A stretch of DNA of 13,125 nt, taken from Chitinophagaceae bacterium (GTDB lineage Bacteria > Bacteroidota > Bacteroidia > Chitinophagales > Chitinophagaceae). Below are positions 6,509-13,125 of the stretch, piece by piece. The notes beneath the pieces were generated by a model, which saw nothing but the letters and a program-made list of their open reading frames with translations, did not search any database and was not told the DNA's origin. The position numbers and the translations under genes were made by a program. The first letter of the stretch is position 1, and the number at the start of each line of letters is the position of its first letter. The DNA is taken from contig JAICHT010000077.1 in assembly GCA_025924755.1 (NCBI GenBank), positions 1 through 13,125 of the forward strand. Direction: 5' to 3'.

Positions 6509-7297
6509 ATGAAAAAATTAGTACTCTTATTGTGCATATTGTTGTCTATCCGTGCTTTTGCACAAATAGATAAAGTAATACCTGCCAAGCCCAATCCACC
6601 CCGTTTGGTAAATGATTTTGCACACGTATTAACCCCCGCGCAGGTACAGGCTTTAGAAAATAAGCTGGTGGCTTATGATGATAGCACCTCTAACCAAATA
6701 GCGGTTGTCACAATTAATACCGTTGAAGATTATGCCATTGAAGATGTGGCCTTACAAATTTTGCGTCGCTGGGGTGTAGGAGGCCAGGCCAAAAAAGACA
6801 ACGGTATTGTGCTGCTGGTCGCGGTTAAAGATCATAAAGTCCGTATAGAAGTAGGATATGGATTGGAAGGTGCCGTACCGGATATTACTGCCAATACTAT
6901 TATTGAAAATGATATTGTACCTAATTTTAAAGAAGGCAATTACTACAGCGGGTTAAATGCCGGAACCACTTCTATAATACAAGCGGCGGCAGGAGAATAC
7001 AAAGCGCCGGAAGGATATGCGAACAGGGGTGGTAATGATGGCGGCGGTTTAAGTGCCGGAAAAATAATACTGGGTATTATTATTTTGTTTTTCATCTTAC
7101 GCATGTTTGGCGGTGGTGGCAGAGGCGGTGGCGGTTTTATGTCAAGGCGCGGTTTTGGACCCATCTTCTTCCCCGGCAGCTTTGGCGGTGGTGGAGGAGG
7201 TTTTGGCGGGGGCGGCTTCGGAGGTGGAGGAGGAGGCGGCTTTGGAGGATTTGGTGGTGGAAGCGGCGGCGGCGGCGGCGCCAGCGGTAGTTGGTAA
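6509..7297 (+). CDS. Exported TPM-domain protein with membrane segment and glycine-rich tail
   Basis: This 262-residue protein starts at the ATG at 6509, four bases after the previous stop. The frame is open back to a TTG at 6488, but starting at 6509 gives a clean signal peptide, MKKLVLLLCILLSIRAFA/Q. The TPM domain covers about residues 30-165, with LVNDFAHVLTPAQVQALENKL, NQIAVVTINTVEDY, WGVGGQAKKDNGIVLLVAVKDHKVRIEVGYGLEGAVPD and NYYSGLNAG, all typical. A transmembrane helix, GKIILGIIILFFILRMF, is at about 184-200. It is followed by a tail that is almost only Gly, Phe and Ser, ending in GASGSW, an ending seen in this family. The expected topology places the TPM domain outside the membrane, anchored by one helix, with the Gly tail on the cytoplasmic side. 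It is the last gene of the lemA operon, and a strong terminator follows 20 bases later. Confidence 0.93.
   Translation: MKKLVLLLCILLSIRAFAQIDKVIPAKPNPPRLVNDFAHVLTPAQVQALENKLVAYDDSTSNQIAVVTINTVEDYAIEDVALQILRRWGVGGQAKKDNGIVLLVAVKDHKVRIEVGYGLEGAVPDITANTIIENDIVPNFKEGNYYSGLNAGTTSIIQAAAGEYKAPEGYANRGGNDGGGLSAGKIILGIIILFFILRMFGGGGRGGGGFMSRRGFGPIFFPGSFGGGGGGFGGGGFGGGGGGGFGGFGGGSGGGGGASGSW
7181..7282 (+). repeat. Gly/Phe-coding low-complexity repeat
   Basis: The stretch is built of GGN codons in imperfect units of the type TTTGGCGGTGGTGGAGGAGG. It encodes FGGGGGGFGGGGFGGG-like sequence in the tail of the second TPM protein. The local GC is far above the surroundings. It is a likely place for length change by slippage and for assembly errors. 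Confidence 0.85.
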
Positions 7298-7316
7298 TAT
7301 CAAATAATTTATAATC

Positions 7317-7346
7317 AAAAAAGCATCTCAGTTGAGATGCTTTTTT
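7317..7346. terminator. Strong bidirectional terminator after the lemA operon
   Basis: AAAAAAGCATCTC (7317-7329), loop AGTT, then GAGATGCTTTTTT (7334-7346) form a perfect 13-bp stem with A-run and T-run flanks. It works as an intrinsic terminator on both strands, for the lemA-TPM-TPM operon on the plus strand and for the converging orphan pair on the minus strand (stop at 7443, about 100 bases away). Confidence 0.9.
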
Positions 7347-7365
7347 GCTAGCAGCTTAACTGCGT

Positions 7366-7394
7366 GCTAAATGGTTTCCTTATCTTCATTTAGC
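7366..7394. repeat. Short inverted repeat
   Basis: GCTAAATG (7366-7373) and CATTTAGC (7387-7394) are perfect 8-bp arms around a 13-base loop. They lie in the tail region of the minus-strand orphan pair, with no T-run next to them. They may add RNA structure at that 3' end. Confidence 0.35.
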
Positions 7395-7442
7395 TAAACT
7401 TAACAAACAACATATACTTTCATGCTCTTTGGACAACTGATT

Positions 7443-8069
7443 TTACTTTACCTTAAAGCAGTATAAAATTTTAAGGTCTGATTCGGTTAATGTATAGTCT
7501 GGCCTCCATTTTTGATAATAGTATACGTGTTGTGCTGTATTATCAAGGGTTACATTAAATCTTGCTTTCTCACATCCTCTTCCACCTTTCCGACCAGTAC
7601 TCAATCCATTACCGACTCCTAAAGCATAGATGCCCTGTCTCTTTGCAATCACGCCTATTTTCAACAGGTACATGCCATTGATTTCCTGATAGGAGAGTTG
7701 TTGTATACCATTTGGACTTGCTATATTTTTATCATTATAAATTCTGCCGTTTACCGAAACGTAATTAAAATCTGCCACAGCATCAACCGGTATAGGATTA
7801 CCATCTTCTAATCTTCCTATTCTTAAATCCGAACCTATGTTTGTAGCTTCCGTATAATTTATTTCCTGTCCGCTGTTTTGGTCCTTTAGTGTTGAGGGAA
7901 AACTTGAAAGTAAGTAAATAGTATCACCAACATGAATGCTATCTAAGTCAGGCTTAATACTGGAATTTACATTAAAAGAATAATTGGCATCAAAACAAAC
8001 TTTACTCGGACAACTACATAAAACAATAGCGACTGTGAACGCAATAAAAATCATCAATAAACCTTTCAT
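7443..8069 (-). CDS. Probable lipoprotein of unknown function, 208 residues
   Basis: I do not recognise a named family. The start at 8069 gives a basic-hydrophobic signal, MKGLLMIFIAFTVAIVLCSC, ending in Cys20. The LCSC box is slightly unusual at -2 but has Ser at -1, so cleavage and lipidation are plausible, and the protein is then on the periplasmic side or at the outer membrane. The mature part looks beta-rich (VGDTIYLLSSF, DFNYVSVNGRIYND, YLLKIGVIAKRQGIYALGVGNG) and ends FKVK. The pattern of a predicted strand-rich domain with VGDTIYL after DLDSIH is like Ig-like or cadherin-like surface domains, but this is only impression. Cys25, a Cys in GRGCEKARF and another in ILYCFKVK could form disulphides. 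The gene follows the 98-codon gene after 10 bases, so the two are probably co-transcribed. The coding strand is A/T-rich. Confidence 0.75.
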   Translation of the reverse strand: MKGLLMIFIAFTVAIVLCSCPSKVCFDANYSFNVNSSIKPDLDSIHVGDTIYLLSSFPSTLKDQNSGQEINYTEATNIGSDLRIGRLEDGNPIPVDAVADFNYVSVNGRIYNDKNIASPNGIQQLSYQEINGMYLLKIGVIAKRQGIYALGVGNGLSTGRKGGRGCEKARFNVTLDNTAQHVYYYQKWRPDYTLTESDLKILYCFKVK

Positions 8070-8079
8070 TTAATATATT

Positions 8080-8376
8080 TTAATAATGATACTCACTGAA
8101 TAGGTTTATTACTTGCTGGTTCAATCCGGTTTGCTGTAATAGCCTATCTCGGTATTGTTGTGGGCTGCTTACATCGGATTGCAATGGATTAAAGATCTGT
8201 TGAATAGTGAAATTAGAAACAGCATCATTTAATGGACTTCCTGCAACATTGAAATCGTTTCTGGTATCCATCATATCATAATACAACTTTTTAGGTATTC
8301 CTAAAACTTTCTGTAACCTGAAAGACAGTGGAGGCGTAGTTAAGCCATAGCCTGCTGGTGCAATCATTTTTCGCAT
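8080..8376 (-). CDS. Small unrecognised protein, 98 residues
   Basis: The frame runs from the ATG at 8376 to a TAA at 8080. No signal peptide or membrane segment is visible. The N-terminal half (MRKMIAPAGYGLTTPPLSFRLQKVLGIPKKLYYDMMDTRNDF) is mixed. The C-terminal half is rich in Gln, Asn and Leu and probably helical (NFTIQQIFNPLQSDVSSPQQYRDRLLQQTGLNQQVINLFSEYHY). No family is recognised. The frame stays open about ten codons upstream of the ATG but with no other start, so this could also be the end of a decayed longer gene. Supporting a real gene are the 10-base spacing to the next reading frame on the same strand and the even, protein-like composition. A partner role with the downstream lipoprotein is guesswork. 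Confidence 0.55.
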   Translation of the reverse strand: MRKMIAPAGYGLTTPPLSFRLQKVLGIPKKLYYDMMDTRNDFNVAGSPLNDAVSNFTIQQIFNPLQSDVSSPQQYRDRLLQQTGLNQQVINLFSEYHY

Positions 8377-8450
8377 GGTAGTAGTTTTGGTGATGGTTAT
8401 TGCTACTCAATATAGTATTTAAATTATAGCATTTATCCAAACTAAGCAGT

Positions 8451-8466
8451 AAAAAACTAGTTTTTT
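8451..8466. repeat. Perfect 16-bp palindrome
   Basis: AAAAAACTAGTTTTTT is fully self-complementary and lies about 75 bases upstream of the start of the 98-codon gene. It could be an operator or a by-product of A/T-rich sequence. As RNA it has no room for a loop except by opening the centre. Confidence 0.35.
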
Positions 8467-8507
8467 GTATGGATAGGAGTTTATGCTTACTGTACTTTCA
8501 TAAAGTA

Positions 8508-8536
8508 AAATACCGCTCTTTAACGGAACGGCATTT
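8508..8536 (-). terminator. Terminator hairpin after the M1 aminopeptidase gene
   Basis: Read on the minus strand, AAATGCCGTTC, loop CGTTAAA, then GAGCGGTATTT form an 11-bp stem including two G-U pairs. It is followed by TTTAC and more A/T. It begins about 23 bases after the aminopeptidase stop at 8560. The T-run is short, so termination may be partial. Confidence 0.6.
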
Positions 8537-8559
8537 CGCAATTTGCTCACTTTAGATAC

Positions 8560-11043
8560 TTAAAATCCTTTTGTATTTTTAGAAAGGATAGATTCAATAT
8601 AATCAGCCTGCTCTTTTTGCCCGGTGGCCTGCTTAGATTTCTGTATGCTTTTTAATGTGGTTTCTACAAAGGTTGAAAACTGTCCTCTATATGCTTCGGG
8701 AATATTTTGTACAAAGCCGGTAATATCATTTACCCCTCTTTTAAATGTTTCCACTGATTTTACTTTGGCAATAAATTCAAACAGGGGTTGCATTAGATCG
8801 GCTTTGGCCTGGTTCAACGGCATCTGTTCAAAGTTGCCTAGTATCATATCTGCGGCAGATTCATCTCCACTTTTTATAAACGATTTGGATATGGCTTCCG
8901 CTAATTTGCCTTTTACTTTGGCGGTACTCAAGTGTTTGGCCTCTGTAAACGCAGCCACACTATCCACTTTGCCAAGCGCTTCTAACGCATCGCCGGATAC
9001 CGTATACGAAGAGTCATTCAATGCCGACTTAAAAAGTGGTTCATATTTCGCTTCTTCATAATCGCCTAGTTTAGCTATGGCAGCGGCTTTCACGGTTCTG
9101 TTTTCATCTTTCTGTGCCAGTTGCACTAATATGGGTTCTGCTGCTGCTTTTACACCTTGCTTTTGTAAATCCAATTTTGATATGGCATAGTTGCGTATGC
9201 GGTAAAATTTATCTTTCAAGCCCATAGTAAGGATTTCGACAGCGCGGGATTCTTCTTCTTTTTTGGAAGCTGCTTCTAGAGCTTCGCGTCTGTCTACATA
9301 GTTGCCTGCATATTTATATTGGTTCAGGTAATCGTCTAGCGTTTTGTTTTCTGTTTTTTGAACCAATAATACTTTGTCACCATCAAAATTTACAAGCGTA
9401 GGTTTGGTTTCAGATGAAAACGTAAACGTATCGGTTGAGTCCTGCACCCATACATGATGTCTTGTTCTGTTTTTTCCGTTATATATATCGATGGCTACCG
9501 GCAGTTTAAAAATACCACTGGTGGTTTGGGTTTGCTTTACTACTACCTGCACTTGTTTTGTTGCGTTATCATAGTTGTAAGCAATATCCAGCTTGGGTTG
9601 CCCGTTGCTATAATACCATTGGTTCCAGAACCATGTTAAATCTTTTCCGGTAACTTCTTCAAACGCCAGCCGCAGGTTTTGCGCTTCGGCCGATTTAAAT
9701 TTGTTAGTGGTTAAATACAAATTAAGAGATTTGAAAAATGCACTATCGCCTACATAATTTCTAAGCATATTTAAAATACGTCCGCCCTTATTGTAACTCA
9801 CCGCATCAAATACATCTTCTTTATCATTGTAGTAAAACCGAACAAGGTCTTTATTGAAATCGCCACTTTGTAAATAACCTTGCATGCCTGAGTAGTTTAC
9901 GGCATCGCCGGCGTCTTTTCCATATTTATACTCGTTCCAAAGTGTTTCGCTGTAATCGGCAAACGATTCATTTAAGGTGATATTGCTCCAGCTTTCCGTA
10001 GTAACTAAATCGCCAAACCACTGGTGAAATAATTCGTGTGCAATCACATCCTCCCAATGGTTACCGTCTGTTAATTCCCTTGCATCTTGCTGTGACGATT
10101 CCTGGTGCAAGGTAGCCGTGGTATTTTCCATAGCGCCGCTCACATAATCCCGGCCTACAATCTGATCATATTTAACCCAGGGAAAATCTATGCCTGTAAT
10201 ACGGGAATAAAAGGCTATCATTTCCGGCGTATTTCCAAAAATTTTAGGAGCCACAGCCGCATACGGCTTCTCTACATAGTAAGCTACTTCTTTGCCTTTG
10301 TAATTATCTTTTATAATAGCATAATCGCCTACGCCCATAAAAAACAAATAAGGCGCATGGGGTAAATCCATCTTCCAGTAATCGGTCCGGGTGCCGTCGT
10401 TATTGGTTTTCTGGCTCATTAATTTTCCATTGCTTAAGGTTACATACTTAGCCGGAACGGTCATATATATTTCTTCTGTCGTCTTTTGATTTGGCTTATC
10501 AATAGTAGGAAACCAAACTGAATTAGCTTCTGTTTCGCCTTGTGTCCATATCTGGGTGGGTTTTTCTTTATCCTCGCCTAATGGATTAATAAAATACAAT
10601 CCTTTCGCATCAGTGATGGCCGCACTTCCCTTTGCTTTATATTCATTAGGCTTGGAAGTATAATCTATATACACGGTATATTCTTCGCCGCCTTTGTATT
10701 TTTTATCCAAGCGAATATTCAGTTGCAAGCTGTCATACTTATATTTAAGCGGTATGTTTTTGCCGCTTTTTACTACCGCTATTTCTTTTATATCCATTCC
10801 TTTTGCATCTAAACGTAGCGAGTCGGTAGAATAGAAATGTGGTTTTAAAGTGATCCATGCTTTGCCATACATGTACGACTTGGCATAATCAAACTTTACT
10901 TCCAGCTTGGTATGTACCAGGTCATTTATTTTTTCAGCGGTAGCTCTGTATTCTTTAGCTACGTCCGGTGCAGGTGTTTCTTTTTGCGCCCATAAATTAA
11001 ATATGCTTAATGAAAAAAGAGAAAACAATGCAAATTGCTTCAT
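8560..11043 (-). CDS. Secreted M1-family zinc aminopeptidase with HEAT-like C-terminus
   Basis: This protein has 827 residues from the ATG at 11043. The frame is open to 11088, but the inner ATG gives a direct signal peptide, MKQFALFSLFSLSIFNLWA/Q, and sits 17 bases after a good promoter, whose -7 box would otherwise be inside the coding region. Residues about 35-240 form the M1 N-terminal beta domain. The exopeptidase motif GAMEN is at 303-307. The zinc site HELFHQWFGD has His336 and His340, with the third ligand Glu359 in NESFADY. The transition-state Tyr417 lies in SYNKGG. The end of the catalytic domain has WFWNQWYYSNGQPKLD, and the region after about 560 is helical and HEAT-like (AAKLG, ALEALGKVD type repeats). 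It removes N-terminal amino acids from peptides, probably in the periplasm or at the cell surface. The gene is monocistronic and divergent from the DUF4476 gene. Confidence 0.96.
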   Translation of the reverse strand: MKQFALFSLFSLSIFNLWAQKETPAPDVAKEYRATAEKINDLVHTKLEVKFDYAKSYMYGKAWITLKPHFYSTDSLRLDAKGMDIKEIAVVKSGKNIPLKYKYDSLQLNIRLDKKYKGGEEYTVYIDYTSKPNEYKAKGSAAITDAKGLYFINPLGEDKEKPTQIWTQGETEANSVWFPTIDKPNQKTTEEIYMTVPAKYVTLSNGKLMSQKTNNDGTRTDYWKMDLPHAPYLFFMGVGDYAIIKDNYKGKEVAYYVEKPYAAVAPKIFGNTPEMIAFYSRITGIDFPWVKYDQIVGRDYVSGAMENTTATLHQESSQQDARELTDGNHWEDVIAHELFHQWFGDLVTTESWSNITLNESFADYSETLWNEYKYGKDAGDAVNYSGMQGYLQSGDFNKDLVRFYYNDKEDVFDAVSYNKGGRILNMLRNYVGDSAFFKSLNLYLTTNKFKSAEAQNLRLAFEEVTGKDLTWFWNQWYYSNGQPKLDIAYNYDNATKQVQVVVKQTQTTSGIFKLPVAIDIYNGKNRTRHHVWVQDSTDTFTFSSETKPTLVNFDGDKVLLVQKTENKTLDDYLNQYKYAGNYVDRREALEAASKKEEESRAVEILTMGLKDKFYRIRNYAISKLDLQKQGVKAAAEPILVQLAQKDENRTVKAAAIAKLGDYEEAKYEPLFKSALNDSSYTVSGDALEALGKVDSVAAFTEAKHLSTAKVKGKLAEAISKSFIKSGDESAADMILGNFEQMPLNQAKADLMQPLFEFIAKVKSVETFKRGVNDITGFVQNIPEAYRGQFSTFVETTLKSIQKSKQATGQKEQADYIESILSKNTKGF

Positions 11044-11060
11044 ACTAAATATTTGTTTCT

Positions 11061-11088
11061 CAAAAATAAAGGATGTGTTCATATGCAA
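11061..11088 (-). promoter_or_regulatory. Consensus Bacteroidota promoter of the M1 aminopeptidase gene
   Basis: On the minus strand TTG (11088-11086), 17 bases, TATTTTTG (11068-11061) match both boxes of the TTG-N17-23-TAnnTTTG consensus exactly. The aminopeptidase ATG follows 17 bases after the -7 box, so the leader would be about 10 bases. This also supports the start at 11043. Confidence 0.7.
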
Positions 11089-11143
11089 TAGCTAAAAAAG
11101 TGACAAAAGGCTTTTGAGGCAAATGCGTACAAAGTATTTCATG

Positions 11144-11151
11144 TATTTTTG
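11144..11151 (+). promoter_or_regulatory. -7 box very close to the DUF4476 start codon
   Basis: TATTTTTG is a perfect TAnnTTTG match and ends six bases before the ATG at 11158. The only TTG upstream (11114-11116) is 27 bases away, longer than usual. If it is used, transcription would begin at or within a few bases of the ATG, giving a leaderless or nearly leaderless mRNA. Confidence 0.45.
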
Positions 11152-11157
11152 ATTGTC

Positions 11158-12375
11158 ATGAAAAAAATTTTGTTGCTGTTTTTCGCTTTTTGCTTTGGTA
11201 TGATGGCGTATGCTCAAAAGGTATATTTCATTTACCTGCAATCAGAAAATGATGCGCCGTTCTTTGTAAAGATGGGCGACAAGGTTTACAGTTCCACGGC
11301 TTCGGGCTACTTGATATTATCCAGTTTGGTAGATAGTACCTACTCGTTTACTTTAGGCTTCAGTGGTAACCAAGCTCTGGAGTCCACCTTTTCAATCAAT
11401 ATGCGTGGTAATGACAAAGGGTTTCTTTTGAAAAAATCAGATGCTGCTTTGATACTTGTCAATTTGCAAAATCAGCAAACCTTTAAACCTACCAGTTCTA
11501 CAGATAGTACTACCACTATGATCAATACAAAGGCAGATCATTTTACCCGGCTGCTTTCTCAAGCTGCTGATGATCCATCCTTACTAGCTATGCCGGCAGT
11601 ATTAAAAGAAACAGTTGCCGTGAAGCCGGAAAAGAAGATGGTCAATCCGCCAAAAGACCCACAGCCGGAACCTGTAACTGCAAAGCCGGTAAAGAACGAT
11701 ACTATAAATCATACAGCTACCAATACAGTGGCAGTAAAGCCTGAGACGCTGGATATTAAAAAAGTAGAAAAACAAACAGATACCGTGCAGGCCGTAGTAA
11801 GTGAACCGTTGGTAAAAAAGGAACCTACTATGCAGCCTAATATAGCTTTTAAACGTTCTAAAATAACAAAGCGCTCGGAAAGTTCTACTACAGAAGGTTT
11901 TGGCCTGGTGTTTCTGGATAATACATCTGAAGGCACAGACACGATACAATTAATAATACCTAATCCTAAACTTTTTTTACAAACGGAGGATACGTCAAGT
12001 ACCGCATCCGGTCAGTTTTTAGATTTAGGTAGTAAGAGTGTAGCAAAATCAGCACCTGCTAACAAGCCTCAAAAAGTAATTTGTTCTGCTACTGCATCGC
12101 AAAATGATTTTTTAAATCTTCAGCGGGCTATGGTTTTTAAGAAAAGAGAAGAAGGGATGATAGGGGAAGCCAAAAAGTTTTTCAAAAAAAAGTGTTTTGC
12201 AACGGCACAAATAAAAACGCTTAGCACCCTATTTACTACAGAGACTGGTAAGTATGAGTTTTTTGAAGCAGCTTATCTTCATATTAGCGATCCGGAACAA
12301 TTCAAAACATTAGATACGGAGTTAAAAGAACCGTATTATGCCAACCGTTTCAAGGCATTAATCAGTAACCAGTAA
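11158..12375 (+). CDS. Secreted DUF4476-domain protein
   Basis: This protein has 405 residues from the ATG at 11158. An upstream TTG at 11149 is in frame, but the inner ATG directly starts the signal peptide MKKILLLFFAFCFGMMAYA/Q. Residues about 21-105 form a beta-rich domain (KVYFIYLQSENDAPFFVKMGDKVYSS...GYLILSSL) that recurs in Chitinophagaceae proteins of this type. Residues about 105-300 are a low-complexity linker rich in Lys, Pro, Thr and Val, with one better ordered patch, GFGLVFLDN...DTIQLIIPNP (about 247-269). The C-terminal DUF4476 domain is at about 313-403 (DFLNLQRAM, AKKFFKKKCFATAQIKTLSTLFTTETGKYEFFEAAYLHISDPEQFKTL). The function of DUF4476 is unknown. The long charged linker fits a protein that spans the envelope. 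The gene is probably co-transcribed with truA, which starts 8 bases after its stop codon. Confidence 0.88.
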   Translation: MKKILLLFFAFCFGMMAYAQKVYFIYLQSENDAPFFVKMGDKVYSSTASGYLILSSLVDSTYSFTLGFSGNQALESTFSINMRGNDKGFLLKKSDAALILVNLQNQQTFKPTSSTDSTTTMINTKADHFTRLLSQAADDPSLLAMPAVLKETVAVKPEKKMVNPPKDPQPEPVTAKPVKNDTINHTATNTVAVKPETLDIKKVEKQTDTVQAVVSEPLVKKEPTMQPNIAFKRSKITKRSESSTTEGFGLVFLDNTSEGTDTIQLIIPNPKLFLQTEDTSSTASGQFLDLGSKSVAKSAPANKPQKVICSATASQNDFLNLQRAMVFKKREEGMIGEAKKFFKKKCFATAQIKTLSTLFTTETGKYEFFEAAYLHISDPEQFKTLDTELKEPYYANRFKALISNQ

Positions 12376-12382
12376 CCCACTC

Positions 12383-13125
12383 ATGCCACGCTATTTTATT
12401 GAAGTTGCTTACAAAGGCACACGATACAGCGGCTTTCAGATTCAGCAGAATGCCAATACAATCCAAGCAGAAGTAGAAAAGGCTTTTAATATACTACACA
12501 GGAGCAATGTGAATTTTACCGGGTCTTCCCGCACGGATGCCGGAGTTCATGCCATTCAGAATTATTTTCATTTCGATTATGAAGAAGTACTGAATCCCTA
12601 TACGATTTATAAGATGAATTCAATATTACCACCCGATATTGTGGCAAAAAATGTATATAAAATGCACGATGAAGCGCATTCGCGTTTTGATGCAACAAGC
12701 CGGGAATATGAATATCGGATTTATCAAAACAAAAATCCTTTTTTACGTGGCCTTGCCTATTATTACCCATATCAATTGGATGAGAAGCTTTTAAATGAAG
12801 CTGCCTCATATATACAAATGCAGTCAAATTTTTTTGCCTTTTCAAAAACCAACACTCAGGTTAATAATTATAATTGCTCTATATATAAAAGTACATGGTA
12901 TCAAAAGGATGATATGCTGATTTACAATGTTAAGGGTAACCGTTTTTTGAGAGGCATGGTTAGAGCGCTAACTGCCACTATGTTGCAGGTTGCTAGGGGA
13001 AAGCTTTCAATGAAAAGTCTGGAGGAGCTGTTTTCAGGCGACCTTGTAAAATGTGGGTTGTCCTTACCGCCGGATGGATTGTTTCTTTATCGTATTTCTT
13101 ATTCGTTTTTTTTCACGGATTTTTA
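12383..13125 (+). CDS. truA: tRNA pseudouridine(38-40) synthase, C-terminal end cut by window edge
   Basis: Visible are 247 codons from the ATG at 12383, with no stop before the edge. TruA converts uridines 38, 39 and 40 of the tRNA anticodon stem to pseudouridine in the cytoplasm. Family features are MPRYFIEVAYKGTRYSGFQIQ at the N-terminus, the catalytic motif SSRTDAGVHA (48-57) with nucleophile Asp52, RFDATSREYEYRIY, FFAFSKTN, NRFLRGMVRALTATMLQVARG and the closing PPDGLFLYRISY. The last motif is near the usual C-terminus, so probably only a few residues are missing. It has no promoter of its own in the 7-base gap after the DUF4476 gene, so it likely depends on that transcript. Confidence 0.96.
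   Translation, partial: MPRYFIEVAYKGTRYSGFQIQQNANTIQAEVEKAFNILHRSNVNFTGSSRTDAGVHAIQNYFHFDYEEVLNPYTIYKMNSILPPDIVAKNVYKMHDEAHSRFDATSREYEYRIYQNKNPFLRGLAYYYPYQLDEKLLNEAASYIQMQSNFFAFSKTNTQVNNYNCSIYKSTWYQKDDMLIYNVKGNRFLRGMVRALTATMLQVARGKLSMKSLEELFSGDLVKCGLSLPPDGLFLYRISYSFFFTDF

Noticed and set aside
7107..7307. 66-residue Ala/Val-rich plus-strand frame in the Gly tract
   Set aside because: It is the shifted reading of GGN repeats and gives low-complexity Ala/Val/Glu sequence; the Gly-tail frame has the conserved GASGSW end.
7317..7394. Possible small RNA or attachment site made of the two adjacent inverted repeats
   Set aside because: The first is fully explained as a bidirectional terminator, and no promoter, duplicated core site or integrase is nearby.
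8624..9061. 145-residue plus-strand frame inside the aminopeptidase gene
   Set aside because: Antisense to the HEAT-like C-terminal part of the M1 protein; composition is that of a shadow frame.
12516..12845. 109-residue minus-strand frame opposite truA
   Set aside because: Antisense to the conserved TruA catalytic region.
1..13125. Defence system, CRISPR array, toxin-antitoxin pair or mobile element
   Set aside because: No spaced direct repeats, transposase, integrase, Cas or toxin motifs were found; the recognisable genes are housekeeping or envelope genes.

Overview
The window looks like chromosomal DNA from a member of the Bacteroidota, most likely a Chitinophagaceae relative. This is inferred from four things: no usable Shine-Dalgarno sequences before obvious genes, promoters of the Bacteroidota type (TTG, about 17 bases, then TAnnTTTG), a secreted DUF4476 protein upstream of truA, and moderate to low GC with A-rich leaders. 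No tRNA, rRNA, CRISPR array, insertion sequence or phage gene was seen.

Left edge (1-1367, minus): the N-terminal 455 codons of a multi-PAS sensor protein, cut by the window edge. It is divided from gapA by a 411-base gap that holds a minus-strand promoter and no convincing gene. Next come gapA (1779-2792) and pgk (2916-4109), consecutive glycolytic steps on the plus strand. They are separated by a perfect hairpin with a short T-run just before pgk. A long inverted repeat then separates pgk from a convergent, exported PQQ-type sugar dehydrogenase (4192-5289, minus).

Centre (5397-7297, plus): a tight three-gene operon made of lemA, a small soluble TPM-domain protein that starts with TTG, and an exported TPM-domain protein with a membrane segment and a very glycine-rich tail. 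A strong, nearly symmetrical terminator closes it and also faces the end of the next, convergent pair. That pair (8376 down to 7443, minus) encodes an unrecognised 98-residue protein and an unrecognised 208-residue probable lipoprotein. It is the least explained part of the window.

Right part: a secreted M1-family zinc aminopeptidase (8560-11043, minus) with a good promoter, divergent from a secreted DUF4476 protein (11158-12375, plus), which is followed after 7 bases by truA (12383 to the edge, plus), the tRNA pseudouridine synthase, cut close to its C-terminus.

The content is mostly core metabolism (glycolysis, tRNA modification) mixed with envelope proteins. I see no mobile or defence system. 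The best candidates for new biology are the lemA-TPM-TPM operon, the orphan pair at 7443-8376, and the regulatory hairpins around pgk.
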